Below, in pieces: positions 52,727-60,905 of a stretch of DNA of 64,000 bases (its first letter is position 1; each line of letters begins with the position of its first letter). Source of the stretch: Agrobacterium albertimagni AOL15 (GTDB lineage Bacteria; Pseudomonadota; Alphaproteobacteria; Rhizobiales; Rhizobiaceae); the NCBI RefSeq assembly GCF_000300855.1, contig NZ_ALJF01000014.1:36426-100425 (forward strand), read 5' to 3'. Below the pieces are notes generated by a model. The model saw only the letters and a program-made list of their open reading frames with translations, did no database searches and was not told the DNA's origin. The position numbers were made by a program, and so were the translations under genes.

Positions 52727-53407
52727 TTACTTGCTTTCGCGTTCCGATTTCCGTGGCTTTATGACTACCAACGGTGAGAACTCGTCCGGGCCGGGACCAG
52801 TGGGGAACGGCAATACGCCAGATTCATCCACTCCACCAGCCTCATCATCAATCCGATATGACCAGAGAAGAGCGTGACGATCTCGAGCCACCACCAAGAT
52901 CTCCTCTATGGAAGTTCCAATCTCGTTAGAAGACCAGACAATCTCAACTTTAGCGGCCTCTGGCGGAAATCCGGGAAGTATCTGCTGCGGGTCAAGATAA
53001 TCAAGGACAGCTTGCGTCAAGATATTCTTGCCCAAATTATCCTCATCCCCTTTCTTGAAACGTACGATCACCTTTCCACCGAAAATGAATTTAATCGTCT
53101 GGCTCTCCTGACGAATTAGAACGGTCCTATCACAGCTGAATGTCGATTGAGCATTACGCGCGATAGCGTCAAATACATAATTTGCCATAGTTCTAGAATA
53201 CAGAACGGGACTATATCCGCTCATGGCGCGAAAGCTTGAAACTCGTTGCCACTCCTCGTAACTGTCAACGACGACCCGCTGTATTTGACTGTGATATGGC
53301 GCTAACACTGCCTGTACTTCATCCATCGACATGCTGGTCATGAGCAGCGAATCTCCAAAGAACCCGAGAGCTCGATTATTGCGCTCCGATTTTTGCAAAA
53401 TCAACAT
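52727..53407 (-). CDS. Unknown protein, partner of the HTH-ImmA/IrrE peptidase
   Basis: A 226-residue protein I do not recognise. It is soluble, mixed alpha/beta, with 'RVVVDSYEEWQRVSSFRAMSGYSPVLYSRTMANYVFDAIARNA' (in parts) in the first half and 'TIKFIFGGKVIVRFKKGDEDNLGKN' in the second, and a polar, basic C-terminus. No Cys or TM. It is the first gene of a pair with the peptidase (5-base gap). No Shine-Dalgarno is seen before ATG 53407; an A/T-rich promoter (TTTGAATAATTT) is directly upstream. It may be the toxin, the substrate or the effector of the peptidase. Confidence 0.7.
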   Translation of the reverse strand: MLILQKSERNNRALGFFGDSLLMTSMSMDEVQAVLAPYHSQIQRVVVDSYEEWQRVSSFRAMSGYSPVLYSRTMANYVFDAIARNAQSTFSCDRTVLIRQESQTIKFIFGGKVIVRFKKGDEDNLGKNILTQAVLDYLDPQQILPGFPPEAAKVEIVWSSNEIGTSIEEILVVARDRHALLWSYRIDDEAGGVDESGVLPFPTGPGPDEFSPLVVIKPRKSERESK

Positions 53408-53493
53408 AAATTATTCAAATTCAATTCCCGTTCTTTATCCGAATGAACAGGCGGTCTGATTGACCCCTCATACGGGACCAACCACCGTCGTAA

Positions 53494-53614
53494 CGGAAAA
53501 ATCACCGCAACGGCGTGTCCGTTGACGAAGCCGGTAGAAAGGGCGGCAGGACGCCGTCGCCACAGACGGCGTAGATGAAGCCAAAAAAGGCAAGATCGAA
53601 ATCAGCACGCCGAC
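53494..53614 (-). pseudogene. Degraded fragment of a TauE/SafE gene
   Basis: About 120 bases on the minus strand align with the middle of the intact TauE/SafE gene at 54246-55070 (its region about 54374-54502). Shared stretches include ATCAGCACGCCGACG and TAGATGAAGCC-AAAAAGGC on the plus strand. The fragment translates as VGVLISI / FFGFIYA...GLPPF-like / STGFVN...AVIFP only if two single-base deletions are bypassed, so it is frameshifted and lacks both ends. It marks an old duplication or the remains of a second transporter gene. Confidence 0.7.
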
Positions 53615-53653
53615 GAGTACGCTCCCAAGCCTGGCGCGCGCGCCACCCCAATT

Positions 53654-54127
53654 TCACCCCTCCAAGTCCGGAATCCGCAACACCTGCCCCGGATAGATCT
53701 TGTCGGGATGGCTGAGCATCGGCCGGTTGGCCTCGAAGATCACCGTATTCTTCGCGCCCTTGCCCTTGCCATATTGCGCCTCGGCGATCTTCCAGAGATT
53801 GTCGCCCTTCTTGACGGTGTAGAAGACCGGATCCTTGGCGGCGACCGGGGTCGCGTCCGGCGCTTCGGCGATCGTCAACTCGCCGGCCTCGACCTTGGAA
53901 ATGCCGAGCGTATTGCCGACGGCGACCACGGCCTTCTCGAAGATCGACTGGTCCTTGACCGTCCCCTTCAGCACCACCTTGTCCTCGACCACTTCGACCT
54001 TGACGGCATCGGTGCCAAGCCCGTGCGAGGCGAGTTCCTTCTGCACGGCGTCTGCATCCGGCGCCGCGTCGTCATCCCCGATCCCGAGCTTCTTGCCGGC
54101 GCTCTTGATGAAATCGAACAATCCCAT
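53654..54127 (-). CDS. kbp: BON-LysM protein Kbp (YgaU-like, K+-binding)
   Basis: A 157-residue protein starting MGLFDFIKSAGKKLGIGDDD, then a BON domain (about 25-85, 'KVEVVEDKVVLKGTVKDQ') and a LysM domain ('VFYTVKKGDNLWKIAEAQYG', ending 'SHPDKIYPGQVLRIPDL'). This is the layout of E. coli Kbp/YgaU, a cytoplasmic K+ sensor. GAGGAG precedes the ATG at 54127. Confidence 0.92.
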   Translation of the reverse strand: MGLFDFIKSAGKKLGIGDDDAAPDADAVQKELASHGLGTDAVKVEVVEDKVVLKGTVKDQSIFEKAVVAVGNTLGISKVEAGELTIAEAPDATPVAAKDPVFYTVKKGDNLWKIAEAQYGKGKGAKNTVIFEANRPMLSHPDKIYPGQVLRIPDLEG

Positions 54128-54245
54128 TTTCCGTCTCCTCACTGTCTCAACCGTTGATCGGTCAAGACAGGAGAGACCAGCTTCACGACAAACTCAAGAA
54201 GCCATTGCTGTTTTATCGAAATCGCATCGAAATGCCTGTCCGGCA

Positions 54246-55070
54246 TCACCCGCCATAGAGGCTCCAGAAAAACCGCGCCGACACAAACAGCAGAAACACC
54301 GCAAAGCCCAGCTCCAGCTGCCGCTTGTTCAGCCGATGCGCCAGCTGGGCGCCATAGGGCGTGACCAGCATGGCGATCGGGAAGATCACTGCAAAGGCGA
54401 TCCAGTTGACATAGCCGGTCGAAAACGGCGGAAGGCCGGCCTCGCCCCAGCCGGCATAGATGAAGCCGAAAAAGGCCGGGATCGAGATCAGCACGCCGAC
54501 GCCCGATGATGTCGCGACCGCCTGGTGGATCGGCCGACCGTAAAGCGTCATGAAGGTGTTGTTGAACACCCCGCCGCCGACCCCCATCAGGCCGGAAAAG
54601 AGCCCGATCGCCGAACCGGTGAGAAACCGCGCTGGCTGGCCGGGCAGTTCCGTTCCCAGATGCATCCGGTTGGAGAGAAACAGCATACGCGCAGCGAGCA
54701 CCAGGCCCATCACCGCGAAGAACAGTCTCAGCCCCGCGCTGGAGACATAGGCCGCGACCACGGTGGCGGCGAGCGCGCCGAGCGGCACGGCGATCATCCA
54801 GCCCTTGAGCAGGTCCATATCAACAGCCCCGCGCTTGCGATGCGCCTGGAACGAGCGGATCGAGGTCGGCACGATCAGCGCCGTCGAGGTGCCGACGGCC
54901 AGATGCATGATCACCTCCTCCGGGATCCCGGCATAACCGAAGACCTGGTAGAAGACCGGCACCAGCACCGCACCCCCGCCAATCCCGAACACGCCGGCCA
55001 GTAGACCCGCCACGGCTCCGGCCGCCACCAGAAGAGCGACGAAAAACAGGATATCGGCAATCGGCGGCAT
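54246..55070 (-). CDS. TauE/SafE-family sulfite/anion exporter
   Basis: A 274-residue membrane protein with about eight hydrophobic segments. Family motifs are 'GLLAGVFGIGGGAVLVPVFYQVFG' and the repeat 'GLFSGLMGVGGGVFNN'. Such proteins export sulfite, sulfoacetate or organosulfonates. The start at 55070 has GGAG 7 bases upstream; the frame extends 78 codons upstream with Arg/Pro-rich chance sequence. A perfect 16-base palindrome lies in the 5' region (55092-55107). A frameshifted relative lies at 53494-53614. Confidence 0.88.
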   Translation of the reverse strand: MPPIADILFFVALLVAAGAVAGLLAGVFGIGGGAVLVPVFYQVFGYAGIPEEVIMHLAVGTSTALIVPTSIRSFQAHRKRGAVDMDLLKGWMIAVPLGALAATVVAAYVSSAGLRLFFAVMGLVLAARMLFLSNRMHLGTELPGQPARFLTGSAIGLFSGLMGVGGGVFNNTFMTLYGRPIHQAVATSSGVGVLISIPAFFGFIYAGWGEAGLPPFSTGYVNWIAFAVIFPIAMLVTPYGAQLAHRLNKRQLELGFAVFLLFVSARFFWSLYGG

Positions 55071-55477
55071 AGGCTCACTCCGGAGATGGGACCGCCCGGC
55101 CGGGCGGCGAGGAAAGCGGCAGGATCGGGCACGGCCCCGCGCGACCGCGGCTGTCGCGGTTGGGCCCCGCACCCTCGTCCAGCCTCTAGGCCCTCCCTGT
55201 CGCGCCCGCAAGCCCGCCCTCGGCCGCTCCGGTACGGCTCTTCCACGCAGCGCATCAATTGCAGGCGGATCTGAAGGCTGCACGATTGCCAGCCTGCGCA
55301 GCATCGCTCAACGGCACCGCCGGGTTAAGCCCTCGCCCTTGTGGGGAGGGTTGGGAGGGGCCTTGATGTCACGCCGGATCAAAACCGGCAAAGCACGCGG
55401 AAAAGCAGGCGGCACGAGCCACCAGCCCCACACCATTAGGCATTTTGCGAATTAGCAACTTAAGCTGCTGCAAACCC
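55071..55477. promoter_or_regulatory. Long intergenic region with palindrome upstream of TauE/SafE gene
   Basis: About 407 bases without a convincing gene. It contains a perfect 16-base palindrome CCGCCCGGCCGGGCGG (55092-55107) just upstream of the ribosome binding site of the TauE gene and a partial RIME-like element (CTCGCCCTTGTGGGGAGGG, about 55332-55350). The rest is very GC-rich and shows no motif I recognise. Confidence 0.4.
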
Positions 55478-56278
55478 TTAGCGGCAGTTCCGCTTGTCGA
55501 GATAGAGCGAACAGTCCTTGCCCGCAGGCGCCCGCGCTTTCGAAGACGCCGCCACCCGCCGGCTCGACACCGGCGCCGGATCATCCATGCCGGAATTGCC
55601 GCTATCCACCGACAGCGGCAGGATCCCGCCCTCCTCCGGCATCTCTGCCACCTGGGTTTCCGCTATGACCGGCTGCTGAGCCGCGCTCGGCCCCGTGACG
55701 ATCTGCGTCGGCTCGTCGAAACCGATCCCGTCGACCACAGGCTGACTGGTATTGCCCTCGGCAATCGCCATCGCGCCGGCCTCCGTCACCAGCTGCGGCT
55801 GCACCCCGACGGGGCTCGTCGCATCGGCATAACTGACATCGGAATTTCCAGGCTCTGACCCAATACCGAGCGCGCCATCGATGTTGACGCCGCCTTCCGG
55901 AATGGCCATGGCGCTCATCGTCCGGCTTTGACCGTCATCGCCGGGCAAAGGCTCCGCCGCCGCCAGCTGAGGCGCGGCCTGCGGTGCATCGCTGTCTGCG
56001 AGATTGGGCGTGTCGAGATAGTCGAGCCCCTGGGCGCCACCATTTTGGGCCACCGGCGCCACATAAGCCGCCGCCTCAGCTTGCGGGTCGCCGACGCGAC
56101 CGACCAGCACACGCCCGTCTTTGCTGCGATCGACCTTGCCGATCAGCTGATCGCCGGCGCGCGGCCCTCCGACATCGGCAAAGGGAATGCGATCGCTACC
56201 GGAACAGCCGGCGACGAAAACGACGGAGAAAACGGCAGCCGTGAACCGGCGGCCAAGGGACGAAAACGCAACACTCAT
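55478..56278 (-). CDS. Putative lipoprotein, Ala/Pro/Gly-rich (266 aa)
   Basis: N-terminal signal with a lipobox (VVFVAGC-S, Cys25), so the mature protein is likely attached to a membrane in the periplasm. The rest is low-complexity and disordered, with repeated 'MAIPEGG', 'AMAIAEG' style segments and a short C-terminal Cys pair ('KDCSLYLDKRNCR'). No domain recognised. A Cys-rich end could form a disulfide. Confidence 0.75.
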   Translation of the reverse strand: MSVAFSSLGRRFTAAVFSVVFVAGCSGSDRIPFADVGGPRAGDQLIGKVDRSKDGRVLVGRVGDPQAEAAAYVAPVAQNGGAQGLDYLDTPNLADSDAPQAAPQLAAAEPLPGDDGQSRTMSAMAIPEGGVNIDGALGIGSEPGNSDVSYADATSPVGVQPQLVTEAGAMAIAEGNTSQPVVDGIGFDEPTQIVTGPSAAQQPVIAETQVAEMPEEGGILPLSVDSGNSGMDDPAPVSSRRVAASSKARAPAGKDCSLYLDKRNCR

Positions 56279-56379
56279 TTCACCCTCGATGGCCCCTTAT
56301 GGGACAACTTTCGCCAGCATAGGGCGTCCCGGCTTAATGCGCCATGAACGAAACGGGGAAGGAATTGAGGGCAAAAACT

Positions 56380-56408
56380 GAGGCCGGCAGATCGCTCCGC
56401 CGGCCCTC
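56380..56408 (-). terminator. Intrinsic terminator after chemoreceptor gene
   Basis: Stem of about 9 bp (GAGGCCGGC / GCCGGC-CTC, one bulged C) with a 10-base loop; on the minus strand it is followed by AGTTTTTGCCC. It lies 23 bases after the chemoreceptor stop codon. Confidence 0.65.
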
Positions 56409-56430
56409 ATCTGTTCGTCAAGCCTGACGC

Positions 56431-58245
56431 TTACGCCGCCCGGCGATGCCCGCTCACGGCCTGCGTGGCATTCACCTTCAGGCGCGAGAGCAGCTGGCGA
56501 AGATTGTAGCTCTCTTCCGCCAGCGACTGGCCGGCAGCCGAGGTTTCCTCGACCATGGCCGCATTCTGCTGCGTCATCTGGTCCATGTGGTTGACCGAGG
56601 TGTTGATCTCGGCCAGGCCCGTCGCCTGTTCCTTGGCAGCGGTCGCGATCGTGTTGACGCTCTCGTTGACGCGGTTGACCAGTGCCTCGATCTCGAGCAG
56701 CGCCTCGCCCGTGGAGCGCACGAGGCCGACGCCAGTATCGACTTCGGCTGCCGATGCGCTGATCAGCGTCTTGATCTCCTTCGCCGCATTCGCCGAACGC
56801 TGCGCGAGTTCTCGCACTTCCTGCGCCACGACCGCAAAGCCGCGCCCTGCCTCACCGGCCCGTGCTGCTTCGACGCCTGCATTGAGTGCGAGCAGGTTGG
56901 TCTGGAAGGCGATCTCGTCGATCACGGAGATGATCTGGCTGATCTTCTGCGACGAGCCTTCGATCCGGCCCATGGCATCGACCGCACTGCGGACGATCTC
57001 GCCGGAACGGTTGGCGCTCGACTTGGTCTCGGCCACCATCTGGCGTGCCTCATTGGCGCGTTCCGCCGCCGTGCGAACGGTTGCGGTGATCTCGTCGAGA
57101 GCCGCCGCCGTTTCTTCCAGCGCCGCCGCCTGCTGCTCGGTGCGCTTGGAGAGGTTGTTGGTCGCCTCGCTGATGTTGCCGGCCGAAGAGGTCACCACGT
57201 CGCTGGTCTGGTTGATCGCCGCAATGACCCCGCCGAGCGAGTCGACCGCACGGTTGAAGTCGTCGCGCAGCTTTTCATATTCCGAACCGATCACGCCGAT
57301 CTGCACGGTGAGATCACCTTCAGCCAGACGCTCCAGCGCCGAACCCAGTGCATTGATCGCATGGTTCTGGCGCTCGGAAGAAGTACGCAGGTTGAGCTCG
57401 TTGCGCTCGCGTTCGCCGTTAAGGCTCGCCTGCTGCTCCACTTCGCGGTCGCGCAGCTCGATGCGTTCGCGCACGCTGTCGCGCAACACGACCAGCGTCT
57501 GCGCCATGCCGCCGATCTCGTCGCGGCGATCCGTACCACCGACCTCAATATCAACCCGCTCCTCGGCGATGTCGCTCATCGCCGCCTTCAGACGGTTGAT
57601 GGGCAGCACAACGCTGCGGACCACGAGATAGGCGCACAGCACCATGCCGATTGTCGCAACCAGGATCAGTACGCCATACTGAATGGCCGTCTGGCGGAAG
57701 AGCGCCGCCAGGTCGTCCGAATAGACGCCGGTGCCGACGACCCAGCCCCAGGGCTGGAAGCCGATGACATGCGAGAGCTTTTCGACCGGCTCCTCGAAGC
57801 CCGGCTTCGGCCAGTAATAATCCACGAAGCCTTCCTGGCCGGCCTTCACGGTATTGACGAATTCAACGAACAGGAACTTGCCGTTCGGGTCCTTGTTCTG
57901 GCTCAGATCCTTGCCGTTCAGTTCCGGCTTGATTGGATGCATCACCATCGCCGGCTGCATGTCGTTGATCCACATATAGCCGTCGGGCTCGTAGCGCATC
58001 GCGCCGATGACGTCCTTCGCCCGCTCCTGCGCCTCCTCGCGCGTCAGCGTGCCGTCCTGCTCCATCTTGTGATACTTGTTCAGGATCGCGACCGAGTTGT
58101 CGTTGATCTGCGCCAGCCCCATGCGGCGCTCCTGGACCAGCGTGTCATACGATTGGAACAGGCTGTAAGTCAGCGCGCCCACCAGAACCGCCAGAGCCAG
58201 TGCGACCAGTGCATAAAGCCGCACTGACAGAGACACCGATTTCAT
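56431..58245 (-). CDS. Methyl-accepting chemotaxis protein with single Cache domain
   Basis: A 604-residue chemoreceptor. TM1 '[18 protein letters not shown]' (about 10-30), periplasmic sCache_2-like domain (about 30-185, '[33 protein letters not shown]' in parts, '[15 protein letters not shown]'), TM2 (about 190-215), HAMP, and a signalling domain with the hairpin tip '[35 protein letters not shown]' (in parts). ATG 58245 is chosen (GGAGA upstream). Cache_2 domains of this type bind small acids or amines; ligand unknown. No C-terminal CheR-binding pentapeptide is visible. Confidence 0.93.
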   Translation of the reverse strand: MKSVSLSVRLYALVALALAVLVGALTYSLFQSYDTLVQERRMGLAQINDNSVAILNKYHKMEQDGTLTREEAQERAKDVIGAMRYEPDGYMWINDMQPAMVMHPIKPELNGKDLSQNKDPNGKFLFVEFVNTVKAGQEGFVDYYWPKPGFEEPVEKLSHVIGFQPWGWVVGTGVYSDDLAALFRQTAIQYGVLILVATIGMVLCAYLVVRSVVLPINRLKAAMSDIAEERVDIEVGGTDRRDEIGGMAQTLVVLRDSVRERIELRDREVEQQASLNGERERNELNLRTSSERQNHAINALGSALERLAEGDLTVQIGVIGSEYEKLRDDFNRAVDSLGGVIAAINQTSDVVTSSAGNISEATNNLSKRTEQQAAALEETAAALDEITATVRTAAERANEARQMVAETKSSANRSGEIVRSAVDAMGRIEGSSQKISQIISVIDEIAFQTNLLALNAGVEAARAGEAGRGFAVVAQEVRELAQRSANAAKEIKTLISASAAEVDTGVGLVRSTGEALLEIEALVNRVNESVNTIATAAKEQATGLAEINTSVNHMDQMTQQNAAMVEETSAAGQSLAEESYNLRQLLSRLKVNATQAVSGHRRAA

Positions 58246-58422
58246 ATTCTCCACCCCCATTATGATTGGAATGCTAAATTTTGATATTTATCAGTTCTAA
58301 ACTCCGTAAATGCGGACCTATCAAATCTGACAGGTTCATTTTCACCCATGAAAATTATTAGTGGCGCCGTGACGGATTCGCGATCTTCTCTGCGTCGCAC
58401 ACAGAGGAGTCTCAACAGAATC

Positions 58423-58812
58423 ATGATCGGCACAATGCAAACACCGACCGGAGAACTGACGCTCAGAACGCTGGCCATGCCGGCAGACGCCAATGCGGCA
58501 GGCGATATCTTCGGCGGCTGGGTCATGGCCCAGATGGACCTTGCCTGCGGCATCCGGGCAGCCGAGCGTGCCCGCGGCCGTGTCGTCACAGCCGCCGTTC
58601 AGGAAATGGCCTTCGCCATGCCGGTGAAGATCGGCGACACGCTCTGCGTCTATACAGAGATCGCCCGCGTCGGCCGCACCTCCATGACCCTCAAGGTCGA
58701 GACCTGGGCCCAGCGCTATCTGACCCATGTCATGGAAAAGGTCACCGAAGCGACCTTCGTCATGGTCGCGCTCGATGCAGACGGCAAGCCGACGCCGGTG
58801 CCCGAGGCCTGA
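58423..58812 (+). CDS. yciA: Acyl-CoA thioesterase, YciA-like
   Basis: A 129-residue hotdog-fold thioesterase. 'LTLRTLAMPADANAAGDIFGGWVMAQMDLACGI' (in parts: MPADANAAGDIFGGWV) is the YciA active-site signature with the catalytic Asp. Start: ATG 58423 or 58435; the frame begins 25 codons earlier in an unrelated sequence. Ends 6 bases before the convergent XRE gene. YciA hydrolyses broad acyl-CoAs. Confidence 0.9.
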   Translation: MIGTMQTPTGELTLRTLAMPADANAAGDIFGGWVMAQMDLACGIRAAERARGRVVTAAVQEMAFAMPVKIGDTLCVYTEIARVGRTSMTLKVETWAQRYLTHVMEKVTEATFVMVALDADGKPTPVPEA

Positions 58813-58818
58813 CCGGCC

Positions 58819-59586
58819 TCAGCCGGCCATGCTGCGGAAGAAAGCTTCGCAGGCTTCGTCCGACGGAAAGAACATTTCGATCTTGATATCGGCCAGCGCG
58901 ATGTCATCAGCCGTGCCGAACTGCGTGATCGTCGAGAACATCGGATAGACCATCCCGCCGAAGCGAAAGCACACCGCCAGAACCGGCGGCAGGTCGCCGC
59001 CTCCGCCGTGATCGCCCTCTCCCGCCTGAAGAGCCAGCCCGTCGGCAGCGCGATCCAGCACGGGATCGCCGCCAACATGTGCGCTTTCCAGGCGAAAACG
59101 GGCCGCCAGATGCCCGGCAACCTCATGCCAGTTCTCCACCAGTTCGACGCCCCGTCCTGGCTGCAGCAGGAAGTCGATGAAGCTGTCGCCGGCCGTAAGC
59201 CTGAAGCCTGACAACATGGCGTGACCGCTCGCATTCGCGTCCATCACGGTCCAGTGACGATCGAAGACGAAGGCCGGGTAAGGCATGTGCCCGGCGATCA
59301 TGTGGCTGATAGCCTTGCGGATCGGCGCCATGGTCACGCTGTCCAGCGGCCGGCGGGCATAGGCCGCACGATAGCCCGCCGCATCCAGCATCAGGTTGCG
59401 CTCGGCCCGCGGCACTTCCAGCGCCTCGCCGAGCCGCAGAACCATGGGTCGGCTCGGCTTCGCCCGTCCCGTTTCGAGAAAGGCGATGTGCCGGGCAGAG
59501 ACATCGGCAACCAGCGCCAGCTGCAACTGGCTCATCCGCCGCTTGCCACGCCAGGTGCGGAGCTGGCCACCGAAATCACTGGTCAT
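58819..59586 (-). CDS. XRE-family regulator with MmyB-like ligand domain
   Basis: A 255-residue regulator: HTH at about 8-62 ('LRTWRGKRRMSQLQLALVADVSARHIAFLETGRAKPS' in parts) and a C-terminal MmyB/PAS-like domain with 'PYPAFVFDRHWTVMDANASG' and 'FGTADDIALADIKIEMFFP'. Homologues bind fatty acids or methylenomycin-like ligands. ATG 59586 has GGAGA 5 bases upstream. Divergent from the small membrane protein gene at 59733, its probable target. Confidence 0.9.
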   Translation of the reverse strand: MTSDFGGQLRTWRGKRRMSQLQLALVADVSARHIAFLETGRAKPSRPMVLRLGEALEVPRAERNLMLDAAGYRAAYARRPLDSVTMAPIRKAISHMIAGHMPYPAFVFDRHWTVMDANASGHAMLSGFRLTAGDSFIDFLLQPGRGVELVENWHEVAGHLAARFRLESAHVGGDPVLDRAADGLALQAGEGDHGGGGDLPPVLAVCFRFGGMVYPMFSTITQFGTADDIALADIKIEMFFPSDEACEAFFRSMAG

Positions 59587-59732
59587 GACTGTCTCCTTGT
59601 CACTGCGTCGCTCCGGGAATCCGCAATTTCTGGCACAGGCAGCGCGCGCAGTCACTTACGTCTGGAGTAATTGCGGGCGCTACCGGTCGGCGGCCATGGT
59701 CACGCCATCGCAACCATAAAGGATGATCGAAC

Positions 59733-60170
59733 ATGTCCCATGAATTTGCCGCCACCTGGCTGAAACTCACCAGCCTTTTCATCATGCTGTTGGGCCTGCT
59801 TGTCGCCTTCGGCGCCCATCCGGCCACCTCGCTGCCGGCGACCCTTCTCGCCGACGCGGTCTTCTGGCCCTTTGACGGCGCCCAAACCATCGACGCACCG
59901 GCGGCCCGCGTGCTCGCGGCGATCGGCGGGGGTGTGATGGTCGGTTGGGGTGTCATGATGTGGCTTATCCTCGACCGCCTGTTGCCGGTCGACCCTCGGC
60001 TGACCCGGCTGCTGATGATCGAGTCTGCTCTTGCCTGGTACATTGTCGACAGCACCGGCTCCTTCGTGTCCGGCGCCGGCGTCAATGTGCTGCTCAACAC
60101 CATCCTCTTGGCTGCCATCGTCCTTCCCGCCTGGCGCATCGGCCCCGATCGGGTCGCCACGGCAGGCTAG
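59733..60170 (+). CDS. Small four-TM membrane protein (145 aa)
   Basis: About four hydrophobic segments ('LTSLFIMLLGLLVAFGA', 'VLAAIGGGVMVGWGVMMWLI', 'MIESALAWYIVDSTGSFVSG', 'VLLNTILLAAIVLPAWRIG'). AAGGA is 9 bases upstream of the ATG. Unknown function, usually found next to MmyB-type regulators, which suggests regulated expression. A strong terminator follows at 60201. Confidence 0.8.
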   Translation: MSHEFAATWLKLTSLFIMLLGLLVAFGAHPATSLPATLLADAVFWPFDGAQTIDAPAARVLAAIGGGVMVGWGVMMWLILDRLLPVDPRLTRLLMIESALAWYIVDSTGSFVSGAGVNVLLNTILLAAIVLPAWRIGPDRVATAG

Positions 60171-60200
60171 GCGGAAGCAGCACAAGATCTGGCAGGAGAC

Positions 60201-60230
60201 GGCGCGGCCAGACCTTGGCCGCGCCTTTTT
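60201..60230 (+). terminator. Strong intrinsic terminator
   Basis: GGCGCGGCC-AGACCTT-GGCCGCGCC (perfect 9-bp stem) followed by TTTTT. Lies 30 bases after the membrane-protein stop. It is also immediately downstream of the convergent DUF486 gene and may terminate from both sides. Confidence 0.9.
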
Positions 60231-60231
60231 C

Positions 60232-60582
60232 TCATCCGCGAAACACGAAGGCGGCGCCCGCAGCGATCAGGGCAAAGCCGATCGCATGATTGATCGTCAG
60301 GCTCTCCTTGAGGAAGAACACCGAGAAACCGGAAAAGACGATCAGGGTAATGACCTCCTGAATGGTCTTCAACTGCGCGGCCGAATAGACCTCCGCGCCG
60401 ATCCGGTTGGCAGGAACGGCGAGGCAATATTCGAAGAAGGCGATGCCCCAGCTCGCGACGATCGCGATCCAGAGGGCGGAAGTCTTGTATTTGAGATGCC
60501 CGTACCAGGCGAATGTCATGAAGACGTTCGAGAGCGACAGGAGCAGGATCGGCCAGAGAGCGGCGGGAGAGAGGCTCGGCAT
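60232..60582 (-). CDS. DUF486/DMT-family small membrane protein
   Basis: A 116-residue protein with four hydrophobic segments: 'LWPILLLSLSNVFMTFAWYGHLKYK', 'WIAIVASWGIAFFEYCLAVPANRIG', 'LKTIQEVITLIVFSGFSVFFL', 'AIGFALIAAGAAFVF' (read in parts). This is the DUF486 pattern, an EmrE-like half-transporter of unknown substrate. The start at 60582 is the family start; the frame runs 45 codons upstream without a signal. Convergent with 59733. Confidence 0.85.
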   Translation of the reverse strand: MPSLSPAALWPILLLSLSNVFMTFAWYGHLKYKTSALWIAIVASWGIAFFEYCLAVPANRIGAEVYSAAQLKTIQEVITLIVFSGFSVFFLKESLTINHAIGFALIAAGAAFVFRG

Positions 60583-60905
60583 GGAGAACTCGTGAGATGG
60601 AGGGGGAGATGCAGACGACCCATGAGTCGCCTGCAGATACCTACATATCAAATTGGCTCGAATATGGGACGGGTCATTCTCGTCCGCCTCCGAAACCCGC
60701 CCGCGCGCCACCCTCACAACCTGAGGACGGAATCGCGCCTGAAAAGGCCGGAGCGACCGTGCACAAAAAGCGACGCGAACTCACATTTTAGCACCACCAA
60801 AAAGTTGCCGATGATTTCTAGTTAAATTGCGCAGAGCCTCGATAACACCCCGTTAAGTCGCTCTTGTTATTGATGTTTTATTGCGATTGGTATGGGTTTT
60901 GTTTT
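60583..60905. promoter_or_regulatory. Intergenic region upstream of the GGDEF-EAL gene
   Basis: About 323 bases between the divergent DUF486 and GGDEF-EAL genes. It is AT-richer near 60780-60905 and should hold both promoters. A 64-codon open frame at 60597-60791 has no family or ribosome binding site that I trust and is not called. Nothing else recognised. Confidence 0.4.

Noticed and set aside
53551..53572. Hairpin ACGCCGTC / GACGGCGT in the TauE remnant
   Set aside because: It lies inside decayed coding sequence, has no T-run and is best explained as chance.
60597..60791. 64-codon open frame between DUF486 and GGDEF-EAL genes
   Set aside because: Pro/Lys-rich chance sequence, no reliable ribosome binding site, no family.
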